From positions 994,501 to 1,058,500 of the forward strand of contig JASJOG010000042.1 of assembly GCA_030142905.1 (NCBI GenBank): a stretch of 64,000 nucleotides of DNA, given 5' to 3'. The position numbers and the translations under genes are program-made. Below the pieces are notes generated by a model. The model saw nothing but the letters and a program-made list of their open reading frames with translations. It did no database searches and had not been told where the DNA came from. The stretch comes from Heliopora coerulea (taxonomy: Eukaryota; Cnidaria; Anthozoa; Scleralcyonacea; Helioporidae). Positions 47,491-62,200 of the stretch are shown piece by piece; positions within the stretch are counted from its first letter, which is position 1; each line of letters starts with the position of its first letter.

Positions 47491-49489
47491 ATAAATAATA
47501 TATATTGATAAATATATTGAATAAATAATATGTATTATTTTAACGCGAATTGATAGATACGCACGTTTCGGGGACCAGTCAAGACGTAAGTATGTTAGGC
47601 TATAGATATCACGCTAAATTAAAATTTCTTTGAAGATTGTGTTATTTAACTTTATGCTGAACAGGTCTAGATATTGTATATGTATGTATCTATATATTAG
47701 GAACTTACCCACAATCTAATGTAAATGCTGTAATCTGATTGGCAACCCTACTCGACATCTAATGGCCGATAGATATCGAGTCGGGGCTCGTGATTCAGTA
47801 AAGCCAAGATATTAAACCAAAAACTATGTGCATACCTAATTGATGGTAATAAAATAGAAAAACCGACTAAAATCAATAATTTCTCCGAAAGCACAATTAA
47901 TCATCCCTTTTCTACTGCAATGAGATAAAAGTTGAAAGCGATTCATCTTCCTTAAATATCACCCCATAGAAATTCTAAGCTCATGCTGTAACTTATATGC
48001 TGCTTGTCGAAGTGTTTGTTCTTAAAACTTTGATGAAAGCTGGCTACTTGTTATATTATTGTATGTTAAATATGTTGAGTCGATTTGAGCTTCCTCCATA
48101 ATAAGGTGGATTCCTATCGAAAATGTGAACAATAATCGAATGATCAGTCGACATTTTTTAGACTTCCGACCATGCTGGGCAAAAGATGAAACCAATGTGA
48201 CTATCGGAAATATAAAGTTGGCGCTAATGTCTTCTGGATTTGCTTCCCTTTTACCCAGAAACATGTATATAATGAATCATTACCCTAACAGATTCTAGTC
48301 TTTAAAATCTCATCTCTTTCGATCTGCAATTTGCATGAAATTTAAGGTGCTTGGTGACTCCTCCTTTATCGTTCATCAATCGGAATCAAACTTACCCACC
48401 CTCACAGCATCACCATGAATACAACTGAAAAACAAAGCAAGACCACTGTTCATGATCTTGATTAAACTCAAGGATTACCTAAAATACAAGACAAAGAAAG
48501 ACCAATTAACGTTTTGGTCCTAGTCTAGAATCTATACTTCTCACGTCGGCTTATATATATATATATAATTAATCAAAAAGACGTTCTTTGAACGCAGTGA
48601 AGCTTAATATTATCTTGTGATTATGCTCGACAGTGAAAGAGGCTTCAGTTTTGGTGTCCGCCGGGTGGCAGAATTGGAAAGAAAAATATAGAATTGCATA
48701 ATTACGAAAGTTATATTTTTTAAGTAGGGGAAACATACCCACAGGTGCAACAAAAGTTTCAGTTAGAAACGTCAATGAAAGATCGGAAAGTCTAAAGACT
48801 TCGCTGCCGGCAGCTTCTGAAGAACCATACAGTAATTATTGAATTCGAATTGAAATAAGGCGGTGAGCATTGTTATCTAACCCTAACAATCCAGTTCATC
48901 TGCAATTCTAGCATCACCAGCAGTGGATGTTTGGATTTGCATGGAGATCTTATTGGGAAAACTAACTATGCTTTGCGACATTTCAACATCCTGAGTAAAA
49001 GTTCTCGTTTTTCGTGAAATATATTGTTCTAAAATAAGTGTTGGGTATGTGGAGTTCCGCCAATAGCATTAATTAATGAAATTCCGCTCAAAGGCAGCTT
49101 GCAGATGATTTGTTCTAGTGCATTCAAAAGTTTCTCATGCAATATACCATGCACGAAACAAACATGGAGAGTCAAGTGAAAATGCGTCACTCACGACTAT
49201 ACAACTTCCGAAATCGAACATTTCCTGAACAGACAGAATCAGCTTAATGGTGAATTTGTAAATTACTTCAGCCTTTTCCCTTCAAGTTTGGTTGAGATAC
49301 GTTCAGCAGTTGACCAGATGCTGGGATATACTACATCAAACTGTCCGTATGATTATATCGATAACAGATGGACCGAAAAATTTAAGCCCGCGGTGTAGGC
49401 CTTTGTTGACATTAGGTGATCATGCAGCCTCTTGAGCTATAATCAAATAGAAATTTAGGGAAAGGAGCTTCAGTTGTGTCGAGCAAAAC

Positions 49490-49736
49490 ATGGTCAAGAA
49501 GGCAAACGCGTGTACGGAAAATGATAAACACAAATCAAATTGTCCACAGAAGAAAACAATCCTCGAAAAATTCCTTCTGGCTTTTGTGATTTTTCTACTG
49601 ATCTCTCTTGTTCTCATGTCCTACCTATTCGTTAATGAAAAACAAAAGAACAGATTTCATCTTAAAGAACACAAAAGACATCCACAGGATGGATCCAAGA
49701 TATGTACTGAAGAAAACTGCGTATCAAATGCCGCAG
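49490..49736 (+). CDS. Gene 2 exon 1: tail + membrane anchor
   Basis: 82 codons plus one base, ending GCCGCA-G|GTAAGC (phase 1). MVKKANACTENDKHK begins a short tail of about 27 residues, then an anchor around FLLAFVIFLLISLVLMSYLF, a basic stalk, and C-TEEN-C with V-S-N-A-A-G. The tail is much shorter than in gene 1 and lacks the NKM-x-x-KTT motif. Only one first exon was found for this gene. Confidence 0.88.
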
Positions 49737-52700
49737 GTAAGCGTGTTCATTTAATCCCTCGTTGGATAAACGCGATTATTGAATTTCTGAGCTACAATAA
49801 ATTGTTTTATGAGGAGTGTTTGTAAACATCTTTCATGTATCGATGTTTCAGACTTCTTTCAGATAAACTTGGTTGTTTTAGTTAAAACGTATTCAAACGT
49901 TGACTAAAAAACTTTTTCAACAAACTTTCTCATTTACCCTTCGCTCTATGGAAAACGTTAAGTTTGTACAGATTGCGTGGATCAACCTCACAAACCATGG
50001 TAACTAATCCAAAATTAATTCTTCCTTAATTTAAGCGGCTCCTTTTGCTTCGAGGTTGTTGGAAGAAAAAAGCTCTAAAATGAGACAACCTCAGATCACC
50101 TCTCATTTCCCTCCTCTTTCCCAACTCTAATCCGGATAAAGCAATCATGGAGAGCGTGTATTCTAAACAAACTCTAATTTGAATATGATTAGAAAACAAT
50201 TTTCGGCTCGTGTCATCACGTTATTAAACCGAAGGTTCACATCAAGATAAACAGCATGATTTCATTTAGTTTCAATAGGGAGACATTTACGATCACTGAA
50301 ATGTTCAACTGGTTTACCAGTCTAATAGATCGAGGAAACCACATTGCACTAGGATTAAAAGATGATTTTCAATGACTTCATTATTGTTCTTAATTTCCTT
50401 GCTGAATTCAATAGCTCTTTATTTCAACCAAATGGGAATAAGATTCGGTGGAATTCAACCTGCTAGCTCGGGCGGCCATCTTAAACACCACCTATGACGC
50501 ATTCTTAAATTGGTTAATGGAAAGCAGTTCTTCGAATTTCCCGTCTCTCCATTTACGTTTGTTCCTTTTTGTATCATCATCTTAGGCAAAACGCAGCAGA
50601 CATTTAATTTTGAAGGCTTTGTACTGTTTTGCTTGACGAATACTTGGTTCAGCAGGACAAATTCTATAACCGAACCGGTTCGACAAGGCTTGAGCTGTCC
50701 CTATCGTTTGCGTCACAAGTTGTACATCTGTCGATTATCAAAGGCAAAACAATATGTCATAATTGGATTTTATCTTAATCATTTAGTGAATACTTTCATA
50801 GTCGACAAGTAGGGGCATTATTTAATTCTTGTTCACTTGGAGATTACATCAAACCGAAACCACTGTTGAGCTACAATGTAAGGAAAACGTAACATTTTGC
50901 ACTGATTACAAAACAAGCGCACCACTTAAATAATTCCTCGAATTTCTAAGTCTAGAGACGAGGCTATCACAAAACCATCCGTGGAAACAAGTGTCCGAAT
51001 TGCACTGTTAATTACTGACTAAAAGGATACAGACTTCTTTTAGCTATGCAAATGCTAGAAAATAAAGACAAAATTAATATCCAAATCTACTTGATTACTA
51101 ATACGGGTTAATTGTTGCTTAGTCGATGACAGCAATGATCGACCGTCAAACCTAATCACAAAAAAGGAACATTGCCAAGACTTTTTTTCCGCTTATAATT
51201 TGTTAACATTGTTATTTGCGTCATCAGTCAAGTTGTTTTAATTTGATTTTGATGTGTAACGACGCTACTGTATCAATATCGGTGATTATGATTGCACCCC
51301 AGGACCAAAGCGTTTTTAAATACATCGACAAATATAAGCCGGGACTTACTCCCCTCTGGTTAAATTCCTGGTAGTTAACACTCTGCTTGGTTACATTTTT
51401 ACAAGATTTACTTGGTTTCTGGATTAAAAAGAAATCCTATACGCTTACTTATCTCTCTATGCTTTCATTTTTTCGTTTATTACGTAGTAAAAATGCAATA
51501 ATTTCTGGTTAGTCATTTTCACAAGACATAATTACTTTTGAGGGGGTGATATACTGAGGAAGTGTAAATATGCATGCACTTCCTTCTTAACGGGCTTTTT
51601 TCAATGAAACCCTCAAGATATTAGTATCTCATTTGGACCGAACAGTACCAGACTAAATTAATATTGTTTCATGCATTCATCCATAAATCGATTGATGGAT
51701 TAATCCATCCGTCCAATCCATCCATCTATCCAAGAATTCCATCCATCTATCTGGTGTATCCAACGCCGTCGAGAGCCAAAGCGGGCCCCGGGTCAAAATT
51801 GAATGCGGGCCCCTCCAAGACTCCAATATTTTTAGTTCTAACGGCATATGGTGAAGTAAATAACTAAATGGAAGCCATCGCATTTTCATTATACTAAAGA
51901 TGTAAAAAAATCTCTTCACCTAATATTTATGAATTTATTCACCTAAAATACGTTTGTATGTTACGTTCTACAAAAAGTGAAGTACTAAAAGTACAAAAAA
52001 CAAATAATATAGCCTCTGATAATGTACTAGAGCCTCTCTTTTCTTCATTCACGTGTTGCTGCTTCTCTCGCCTTTTTTGAGCACCGGATATATGTTGGTA
52101 AGAGGACATCACACAATAATCACTGATCACATTGTTGTATGAAAGCTCTGAAGCCGGTTGTGACTTGTAGGAACAAATTAAATATAATATCCAGACAGGG
52201 CGATAGATTGCGCCGAGTTATGTCTAATTCAACTTAGACTACACATTACACAGTCGGTTTTCGCTACATTTGTTTTGTTTCAATTTTGTATATTTGAATA
52301 AACAACGACCTAAAAAGTATCTTAAATTCAAAGCGAAACAACAGTGATAAAGTAAAAAAGGCTCACAAAGCCGTTTATGTCTTCCTGATTTAATTTTGAC
52401 TTCTTTGTCTGTTGGGTGCGGACGCAACCTTGAAATTTGAACCTTTATAAACAAACCAAGTGTTCTCTTGCGGCTAAATCGCATCTTCCCACACAAAATA
52501 GCAATGTTGATTGACAAGTCGGCTTGAGAAACTTAAAATCGCTATTTACGCAGCAGAAAATACTTCATCGTCAGTTCGTCACATACAAATATTATTTTAG
52601 ATATGCATTTGTATTTACATGAAAAAAAATCAAGGTGAAGAGTGTTAAAAATTTTGAGGGCCAACTTTCTGAGCCCGGGCTCCCCTATCGGGCCCGGACC

Positions 52701-55700
52701 TCGGGGTAGGTACTCTCCCTATCCCCCCTCTCAACACTAATGAGTGTATCAGTCTAACCAGTACAAGTGCATACGTTCATACATCCATCCATCCAGTCAG
52801 AAACGTTTTGAGACCTAGTTTCTTCAGGGCTCTACGTCTGAAAAAGCAACTTCCTTTCTAATTGAAAATTTAGGTCATGGGAAATGGGCAATCACATGTT
52901 TAAAACATAGTTAACGTTCTAAAAATGTCAGCATCCGAGATATGACCCCAGAGTTCTCAATAACAGATTGCGCAAACTTCAACTAGCTTCCCACGCCACT
53001 GAAATCGGTGTGGACTTTGTGACGATAAATGCGACCAAAAATTTATATTTCAATAATCCGGGAATGGATTTTTCATGCTTGGATTCTAATGAGCTTGAAT
53101 TAAGCTTGAATGTTACACCGTTTTTATATGTATTGTTTGTTTTACCTTTGTTATAATTGTGAGTTGCTCTAGGTATAAGTAATAAATCAAAATTACTTTC
53201 AAAATCGTGTGATCTTTGTAACGATAAGCCCTACCGAAATTTGTGTCGTGGACCCCTGTAATAAATTTTTGCAAGCGTTTATTCTGCAGTAACTAAAAAT
53301 TATTCATGTGTTTGGTGTGTATTGCTATGGCTAACAGCAACCAGGTCGTTCTTCTCCATGCCATGCATTTCTAAATTCATTTTAATGGTAATAATCTCCT
53401 TTCAAGTAGATGTTTACTGCTGCACTTCAATCAACCTCTTAGTTAATCATCCTCGCGTAATTTGTCCCCCTTTCATTTAACATTAAGTTCTTTACTAACT
53501 AACAAACTTTATTACGACACAACAGTCCTTCAAAAGAGATCTCATACCTGACGTTTTGAAGAACTATTTGTTGCTCGATTAAACTACAAGTAGACTTTCA
53601 ATCCATAATTCTTTTCGCTCAAAACAGCAGTTCAAAGATGAGACTTTATTGCGTGCTTCAGTTTGAGACCTGCGGCAAGGCGGCGTGCATGAAAAGTCAA
53701 CTTGTAAGTCGCTCAAAAGTTGTGGTTTCCGTATGCTTCAGTTGTTTGCGCTTTTCAAGTGTTTTGAACTACTTTCAACTCATAAAACGTGCAAACTCTC
53801 GGCGTCATCGACTGTAAATGAAACTCCTTTCTCTTCTGGGCGTACTAGAGTGGAATATCACCATGGCAAATCAACATTTCGATCAACCATTGTTCCAACT
53901 ATTCGAAAATTGTCGATCAGCTCTAAGTTATTGCCAGTTCAAAGAACTAAGTTAAAATTTGAAGAAACTCCTCGGATGAAAGATATCCAGAAAAGTGCAA
54001 AATGATGATAAATCCGTGAGAATCATGATGTAGTGAAGAAAGTTTTTACCTTCTCTTTCTTTGATCACGCTCTTTGTCCTCTCTCCTTTCCACCTTAGAC
54101 CTCTTACAAAAAATGGACCAGACTGTTGATCCTTGTGATGATTTCTACAGCTTCGCATGTGGAGGATACGAAAAATCAACGTCAATACCATCCAGTCTCA
54201 AGTCAATTCATGTGTTACGACAACTGCAAGAGGAAAATACGATATTTCTTAAGACGTTGATAGAGAATCCAAACCTCAGAGCTTACTACTCAAAGGTATA
54301 CATTGACAGGGACGTCAATCAATGACGATCAGTATCTTGTTTCTTGTATATGTTAATGTTTTATATTTAATTTATATTTATTTATATATAAAACAATAAT
54401 TCACGAAGAAAATACAAAAGATTTCGACTCCTAATTAGTGTGCTGTAAATCAGATACAGAATGCTAATTATAATTATGAACTTTCCCATTCGATTTTCTA
54501 CGTTAAAATTTACTGAAAAAACCTTCAAAATAACCGGGAGCCTTTCCGTGGAGCCTTTCTTTAAGGACTTGGGATCCACGCGTGACATGCCATCTGTGCT
54601 TAGAAACATTCATCTCTGTATTCGATCATTCATCTTTGGCGTAAATTTCCTTTTTGAGGAAATCTTGGATAAAATGAATAAAAAAAAACCTGATAACACA
54701 GTAAATTACCAAAGCGAAATAGAATCCTGCAGTTTGGTATTTCGGTTCGGAAATCATTCAAAATCACTGTTAACTGATAACTGCACGTATTCGGTGCCAA
54801 ATATTTAAAGTATTGAAATTTTAAGAGATACTCTCGAAAGTTAGGAAGAACATTTCACTTAATATAACGAAAAGTCAAAACTAGAGAAGCACATTCCTAT
54901 TTTGAAGAGTAAAAGTCTTGGCTCTGCACATAAAGGACTCTTACTCAAACTGAAAGAGAATAGCCAAACAAGTCTAAAGCTTGCCAGCACTTGTAACCTA
55001 ATTATTCAAAGGTTATACAATCTTCGTGTAAACAACATAAGTAACCTTGGTCAAGAAGGAAATTTCTAAGAGACGTTCGGCCAATAGGCGACGAGATCAT
55101 ACTCACAAAAACAAATCTGCCAAGTAAAAGGGAATTAATTATTAACATTGTCCACAGTTAATTAAATCCGAAAACTTTCTAGGCATCCACATATTCATGT
55201 GTTTCAGGTGGCATAACCGGTGTTCTACATGCGTCACCATTTGCGTCAATACTGCTGGTTCTTTATTCGCCTTTATATGTTTCAATAAAAATGTAGCGTG
55301 AAATGACTTCATCAACAAAACACTTCGGTCCAAGGATTTTTTTAGCACTCTAAGAGTACCCTCTTTAGAACTGCAAGTGATCTCTCTGAATTAATAACAA
55401 CAACGCAACGAAAATTACAACAGGAAAACTCTCATCCAAAACAATATTCACCGAAAATACTTCGGGAGTCCGTAGTCGGTCAGTCGAATTCCGTTTTCGA
55501 AATTGTTTAATAAACCGTTAGCATATGTTTCACAAGTTCCAAACTCAGATATATACTTCAAATCTAATGATTTATAAAATTCTACGTTTTAAAGTCTTTC
55601 GACGGGCTTATTTTTAAATTTCCTGATTATCGTAACCATATGACACCGTTTTAGTCTTTCAATAGACGAACCTTGCGGATATCCGCCTCTACTTGGAATT

Positions 55701-58700
55701 CAAGATTTCTTTGACCAGAAATAATATAGGCTCAACTACCCTACGCAAATATGAAAATCTTAAAAATATAATGTACTTCCCTCCTAAAATCCTGCCCTTT
55801 TCCAGAGTTGTTTTGTCCATTTACAAATTTACTGATTTCAGGAATTTGTTAAGCATTTGCCTTCATGACATATCAAAAACAAGTTGTGTCAAGCTTTGAC
55901 AACAGTGAGGAGCTCAGGGTCGAACTAACAAAGCGCCCCAGCCTCACGAATTGCGTAACCAGGATCTTCCTGGGCCCTTTAGGGTTAGGGTTAGGGTTAG
56001 GGTTATTTTCTATTGGTTGTCTTCAAACACTAATTAATGACTGGACTTTTTTACACCCTCACCGGAACCAAGCTCAACGATGAACAGTCAAAACTTAACT
56101 TACTCTCTCCATTACTCTAATGTGTCAAATGAATTTATGTCCAGTATAATTATATTGACTTGAATTTTAAATTACTGTTCAAGTATATTTCTTTTTTATG
56201 GTGCTAAAGAATTTTTTTCCCAACAAGAAGCATGATTACTAACGTTCAATACGAGCGCGAATGCCAACGATGGTCAAAGTCAACCCTAATTTACAATTTA
56301 CAATAAACAGCAGCTCATGTCAAATTTTTACTTATAACAGAACATACCAGTTACGAAAGCTTTCGGCATGTATGACACATGCATGGACGTAAACCAGTTG
56401 GACAGAATTGGAATTTTTCCTCTCAAGAAATTAATAAAAGACATAGGAAACAGCAAGATTACTTCAAAGGAATGGGAATCTCAGAAATACAACGTGTATG
56501 ATGCAATCATCCAAACGAAACGAAGTTTAAACTTCGATCTATTCTTTAGAATCGGTGTATGGATAAACCCTAAAAATAGTTCAAGACATGCATTCTTTGT
56601 AAGTGTAGACTATGGAGCTTTTGGAATTAACTTTATCTTAATTGGCAGCTCTTCGTATGCTTTTTCCTCTCCTTAGTCCCCTTTACGGTAGTTTGCTTAT
56701 ATCTACCTTACTTTATTTACAATATCTACCTCACTTTACTTCTGCTCAACCATTACTTTAGTCATGCTGCACAGTTATTTCAGTTCTGTTTCACTTGACT
56801 CCTTCTTTACTTCACTTCAACTCAGTTAACATCACATTAATTTACTTCTAATCAATTCATTTAATTCACGTCACTTCAATTTATATCTCTTCGTTTCTAT
56901 TTTACTTCTATCTATTTCCAAGTTACTCTTTTCGTCCATTTCTAGTTTTTGTTCTACAATTCACATCACTTGATGCAAGTCCGTAAATACATTTTATTTT
57001 TTAGCTTTAGTCCGTATTTTACTTTAATGATTCTTATTCATTTTTTGTTGTTTACTTTATTGATCTAAGTAAATTTTGATTTTATTTTGTTTTACAATCA
57101 TTTTAAATTTTACGAGCATTGAATCACTTGATAACTTCAGTTCAAATCACTTCGTACAATTCTAATATTCACTATATTTTTATTTTATTTAGGTTTTTTT
57201 TGGTTTATCTTTTGTTTTAGTTGGGGTTTTTTATAATATTTTTCATTCATTTGTTTGTTTGTTTTTTTTACTTTTCATTTTTCATTTCGTATGGCAGATT
57301 TACAATGCAAACTTAGAACTAAAATCAAGTTCATACCTCCCTAACAAGACTCCTGAGGATGAGAAGGTGAGATTTAGAAGCGACGTCTATCCACTGATGC
57401 TGTCACATAGTAGTTCTTCCTAAAAGGCATTTAAATATAATTTAAAATTACTTACATGAATAAATGAACATATAAATTTATCGATTGATCGGTTAATTAA
57501 TTAAACAACCTCCGATCAATAAATATCTATTTACCCTAACAACGAACAAACGTACAGGAATGCCCAAAAACAAACGGATGGATAGGCGGATAGAAAGACA
57601 ATCGGAAGGACTAAATAGTTAAAATCAAAGTTTTGTGTTTCAATACCAGCTAGTTAAGTCCCTTACTTCTTAGATAAGGTTTTTTCAGAACTCCCGTTTG
57701 ATTTAATTCATGACATACACATACAAAAATTGCTCGCTCGGGATTGGTTAAAAGGAGTATAATTGCACTGGTAATCAAGCTGAGGTCGTCGAAAAGTCAG
57801 TGACTAATGATCAACTTTCATCAACACGTAAACATACGTTGTATAGAAAACCAATTATTTTCAACGTGCAAGTAATTGAGTGTTCAAAATGGCGTCTACT
57901 GATTCTATATGAAATTTGTTCAACTTTTCAGCTTCTTTTCCTTCGTCATCAGCTGCTATGTTCGTAGGGCAGATGAACTATAAAGGATATTTCTTAATCG
58001 AAAAATGATAGCGCTTGTGGGACAACCAATCCGATATCCAACTTGTGCTTTTTAAATAGTCTCTTTGAAAAAGTTCACTGGAGCATGTTTTTTTCAAATT
58101 GCACTCAAAACCAAGCTATTACTTATACCTAATTTTAATAAATAATGCAATATTTACTCTCTTTTTGTTTCTTAGTTACGATATTCATATAGAGAGTATA
58201 TGGTGAATATGATGAAAAGCATTGGCGTGGATCAAAGCGATGTTGAAGTTCAAATGAAAGAAGTTTATAAACTTGAGAAACGTTTAGCAAAGGTAAAATC
58301 GATTGTCATTAAATTCTCCTTGATTTTGAAGTTTTTAAATTCAAGACTTTCTGCGTTTTATGCTGTGATTTCTTGCCAACAAATAAAGAAACGAAAGAAA
58401 TGAATTATCGGGTCAGGATCTTTACTAATCCTTCCTGAGAGTGTCCATTAAAAATCTCAAAAACTTCATTAGTTTGTTTTGTTGTTTTTTGTTGTTGTTG
58501 TTGTTGTTGTTGTTTTCCAAATAAGAAGACAACGTCTGCATCTTTCGTTTAAATATTGCGCTTTAAGGAGTTTATTATCATTAGTATTATTATAGTTTCC
58601 CAAAGTGCTTCAAATTGTACCGGTATTAAACAAAGGTTGCACTGGAATGTCTAGTATTCTAACACACTCGTGAGTATCCTTGCTGTTCCGAGAAGCGACG

Positions 58701-59206
58701 TTTTTGGACTTTCTCGACCATACAGTTATTCCAATCTTTTCGATCCATTGTTTAAACTTTTTGCCTAAAAACCCTCCTGTATTACATACGATGGTCACAC
58801 TGACTCATTAAATCCCAGAACAATTTTACCTTATCTGATTCTACAACTTCCACAGGCATGCTCACAAGACTTTTTGCTTCTTCCAGATCATTCTTTCCTA
58901 TAACTATTATTATCATTTGTTGTACATGCTCGCTCCGTATATTCTTTACATAAAGGGTGAAAAGAGTTATGCACTATTTTTTTCGGCTAAAAGTCATGAT
59001 CAGGGTTTAAAAAAATGACGATGACTTTTAGTCATTGAAACGTTTTGTTTTATATATATTTTACTGTACATAACTCTTTTTAGCCTTTATGTGAAGAATT
59101 ACTATTATTATAATTATCTTTTTTATTATTACCATTATCATAATAATTGACATAACTTCTGTTATTCTTTTTATTATTTTATTTCTGTCTTTTGCAATTT
59201 CTATCG

Positions 59207-59245
<39 letters not shown>

Positions 59246-62200
59246 TTCTTGTATCTTTTCCTACAGTCTATTGTTTTGCAGTAAGAAATGGCAGGTAGAG
59301 ATCATCCAGCATTCGCAACCACAGGTATTATATGACTATGTGAGGTCATATCTTGACCACAACTGCTATTTTTTCAGATTTATGTCAGATTCTCATCTTC
59401 CGAATCAAGTCCGACAATCGCTGAGCTTTCCAAATTTACTAAGGTACAACGAAATTTTACTTTATGAGGGCATTCGAACGTGTTCTGCTGCAACTTATCT
59501 GTTGCTAAATACACTTCATTCTAACAGCTACTTTAACTCAGAGAATAGCTTATTTAAGAACTGAACCCTATAATTTTCGCTGTCATTGATGTAATGCTAC
59601 TTTTTGAATGTCAGTCAAATAGAGCGGTTACCAATGAAAAAGTATTGATGCGTTTAACTAACAAAGTTATCGCAGTTTCTTTAATAATATTTTTGAGGCA
59701 TTTTCACATCAAAATTTGATATTCAAATGTTCGTAAAATCCTTCTATGCTTCTTTTAGGAATAGAATCCAGATCGTAATCACAATTTAAAACAAAAATAT
59801 AAATTAAAAACATAAGAAATTTACAAGAACTTTTTTCCTTTTCCGATACCTTGATGATAACATCAAAACATCGCATCATCAAAAACAGAAATGTGCTCTC
59901 ATGTATCATATACCAGTTTTTGTAGCTGGTTAAGAAATCTGTGAAGCCCTAACATTATTTTCGCTGAATCTAACGCTCTTTAGCAACGCGTGAATGTCCA
60001 GGAAACTAAATAAGACGGAGTTGTATAATGATCAATCTTTTGACTGACAAAGGCGGTTTGTTGCAGCGTTTTATTATTCCTCCCACTGACCAACAAAGAC
60101 TAGCGTGATCTTCGAAAATATGTTGGTGATGTCAAAGGTTTCTTCCAAAAGCACAAAGTTGAAGCCGTGCGGGTAACTCACTTAAGACATGGTATGGTTA
60201 TTTACTATGGGTAATGAGATGCTGGTATTCCAGTAAACAATGGGTTTTACTCACAGTAAAAGTTAAATAAATGAACAAATACGGGCCTTCTAGCCCGTGC
60301 ATTGTGGAATTCTCACATGCATTACCCAAGCTCGATTGTATAATCATTAAAAGAACTGGTCCAGGTGAATAAACTGCATCCCTTATTACTTTTCCTCAAA
60401 GCAGTCAGTTCTTGTGTTGAAATTAATTTTAAATTTGTTCAACTTGCTCGTTATTTTTACCTACACTCTTATGTAGTTTGACTGGCTAGCCTTCCTTCGA
60501 AAGCTCACGGTAGATATGAATTACTTTCCTACCAATGACGACACTGTGCTGGTACAATCGCCTAACATCTTGAAGCAAACAATGAACATTTTAAAATACA
60601 CAAAAAAACAGTAAGTTTACATTAATGTGCATTTAATTGATCGCTCATTCATTCATTCATTCATTCGTTCATTTATTCATCCATCCGTCCACCTATCGGT
60701 CCGTCAGTCCGTCCGTCCGTCTGTCCATCCATCCATCCATCCATCCATCAATCAATTCATTCATTCATCCATTCCTTTAGTTCACTCCATCGTCTTTTCC
60801 TTTGCTCGTTTTTCTATTCCTCCGTTCCTTCCTTCCCTCGTTCCTTGGTTCGTTGTTTCACTTCCTAGATTTCTGATCCATTCATTCAATCCTCCTAATT
60901 CTCGTTTTTAGTATTCTATCAAATTTTATTGCGTGGAAAATTGTTCGTGGAAGCATTCAAGCTCTTCCAACTAATTACAGCAGAATAAATCGTAGATTCC
61001 ATAACAACATTCAAAATAGAGCAACTGAAGAGCCAAAGAGATGGCAGACATGCATACAAATATTAAGTGAAGCTTTAAAAATGGCACTTAATTATCTTTA
61101 TGTGGATCAAAGGTTCAGCGAGAAATCTAGACAAATGGTTTGTATACATCTAGGTAATGCGTGTAAGGAATGAGCGTTTTGTAAAGTCTCACTTTAGATT
61201 TGGGGCAGGGACCACTCGTTCCTTGACACTTATGAAAGGGAGGTATTCTTTCTCCCTTTATATAAATCGATGCTTCTAAAAGGATCGATATGGTGTTTTA
61301 AAGCTTCTCAGGGAGAGCATGGAGTCTGTGAGACAAGCGATTTTTATCTCTTGATGGAACTAAATCACAATTTCTTAAGGGTATTAATATAGAATCAAAT
61401 ACAAGAAATGCAGCCATTTAACGCGTTCAAACCATGTTTCAATGACTTGTTTTTTTTGCCCTAAATATCATTGGACACATGTTTGTTATACTTTGTCACC
61501 GATATGCACTTTCAGTTTTTTGACATGTGTAGTATGCCTTGACTCGGAGGTTTAAGCAAGCTTTCATTCCAAGTACAAGTTAATAAAGAAGCTTATTCGA
61601 TCTATCTTTGACTTAACACTATTTTATTTTGGGCTTGCATATAAATCTTTTTTTCAGAATTTTGCCTATTTGGCCGATTTAGCCATGTTTACGAATATGG
61701 TGTGAATGGCGCGTGAGCAGGCTATTATTTACTGCAAAACAATGTTGCCCGTAGAGACTAATCTGACGGAAAGTATTATCTTGAGAGAAATATTAATACA
61801 CAGTATACAATTTTTATTATAGACTATAATAATGAAAACACTAATAACGAAGAGAAATGGTGATTTAACTATGACATCGTAGCTAATCCTACAACATCTT
61901 TGGAGTGAAATGAAAATCAATTTTACTGCATGTTTGATCCTACGCTTAATTTTACAATAACACCTGTCCCTTCAACCTTATTCTAATTTCATAAATCCTG
62001 TATGTCTGCAATTAAAAAAATTATCGTGTTCTTGAGGTTTATCTTTGCAGTTATTTAGAATTATTCTGATTATTTCCTTTCACGGACTCCACATTTAGCT
62101 TTTATCATGTGTGATAACGGTCAAACTCTATTGACTTTTATGTCTTTTACCTTCGATCATTTCCTGTTGTTGTAAATATTTCAGCATATAAGTCGAGAGC

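Larger units (their letters stand above)
44392..49489. other. intergenic region between the two peptidase genes
   Basis: 5.1 kb with no recognised coding exon. Contains a possible poly(A) signal (44866), a hammerhead-like foldback (44963-45222), an ATT microsatellite (45459-45510), a tRNA-like sequence on the minus strand (46440-46512), a TA tract (47428-47490) and a short block (47725-47785) related to the DNA before the Crypton-like fragment at 19.9 kb. The promoter of gene 2 should lie near 49.3 kb but no clear element was seen. Confidence 0.7.

Noticed and set aside
54461..54808. 115-codon + strand open frame in intron 2 of gene 2
   Set aside because: No domain recognised and it would break the exon order conserved with gene 1.
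60627..60911. Open frame with His/Ser/Pro repeats
   Set aside because: Translation of the CATT/CATC repeat filling intron 7 of gene 2.
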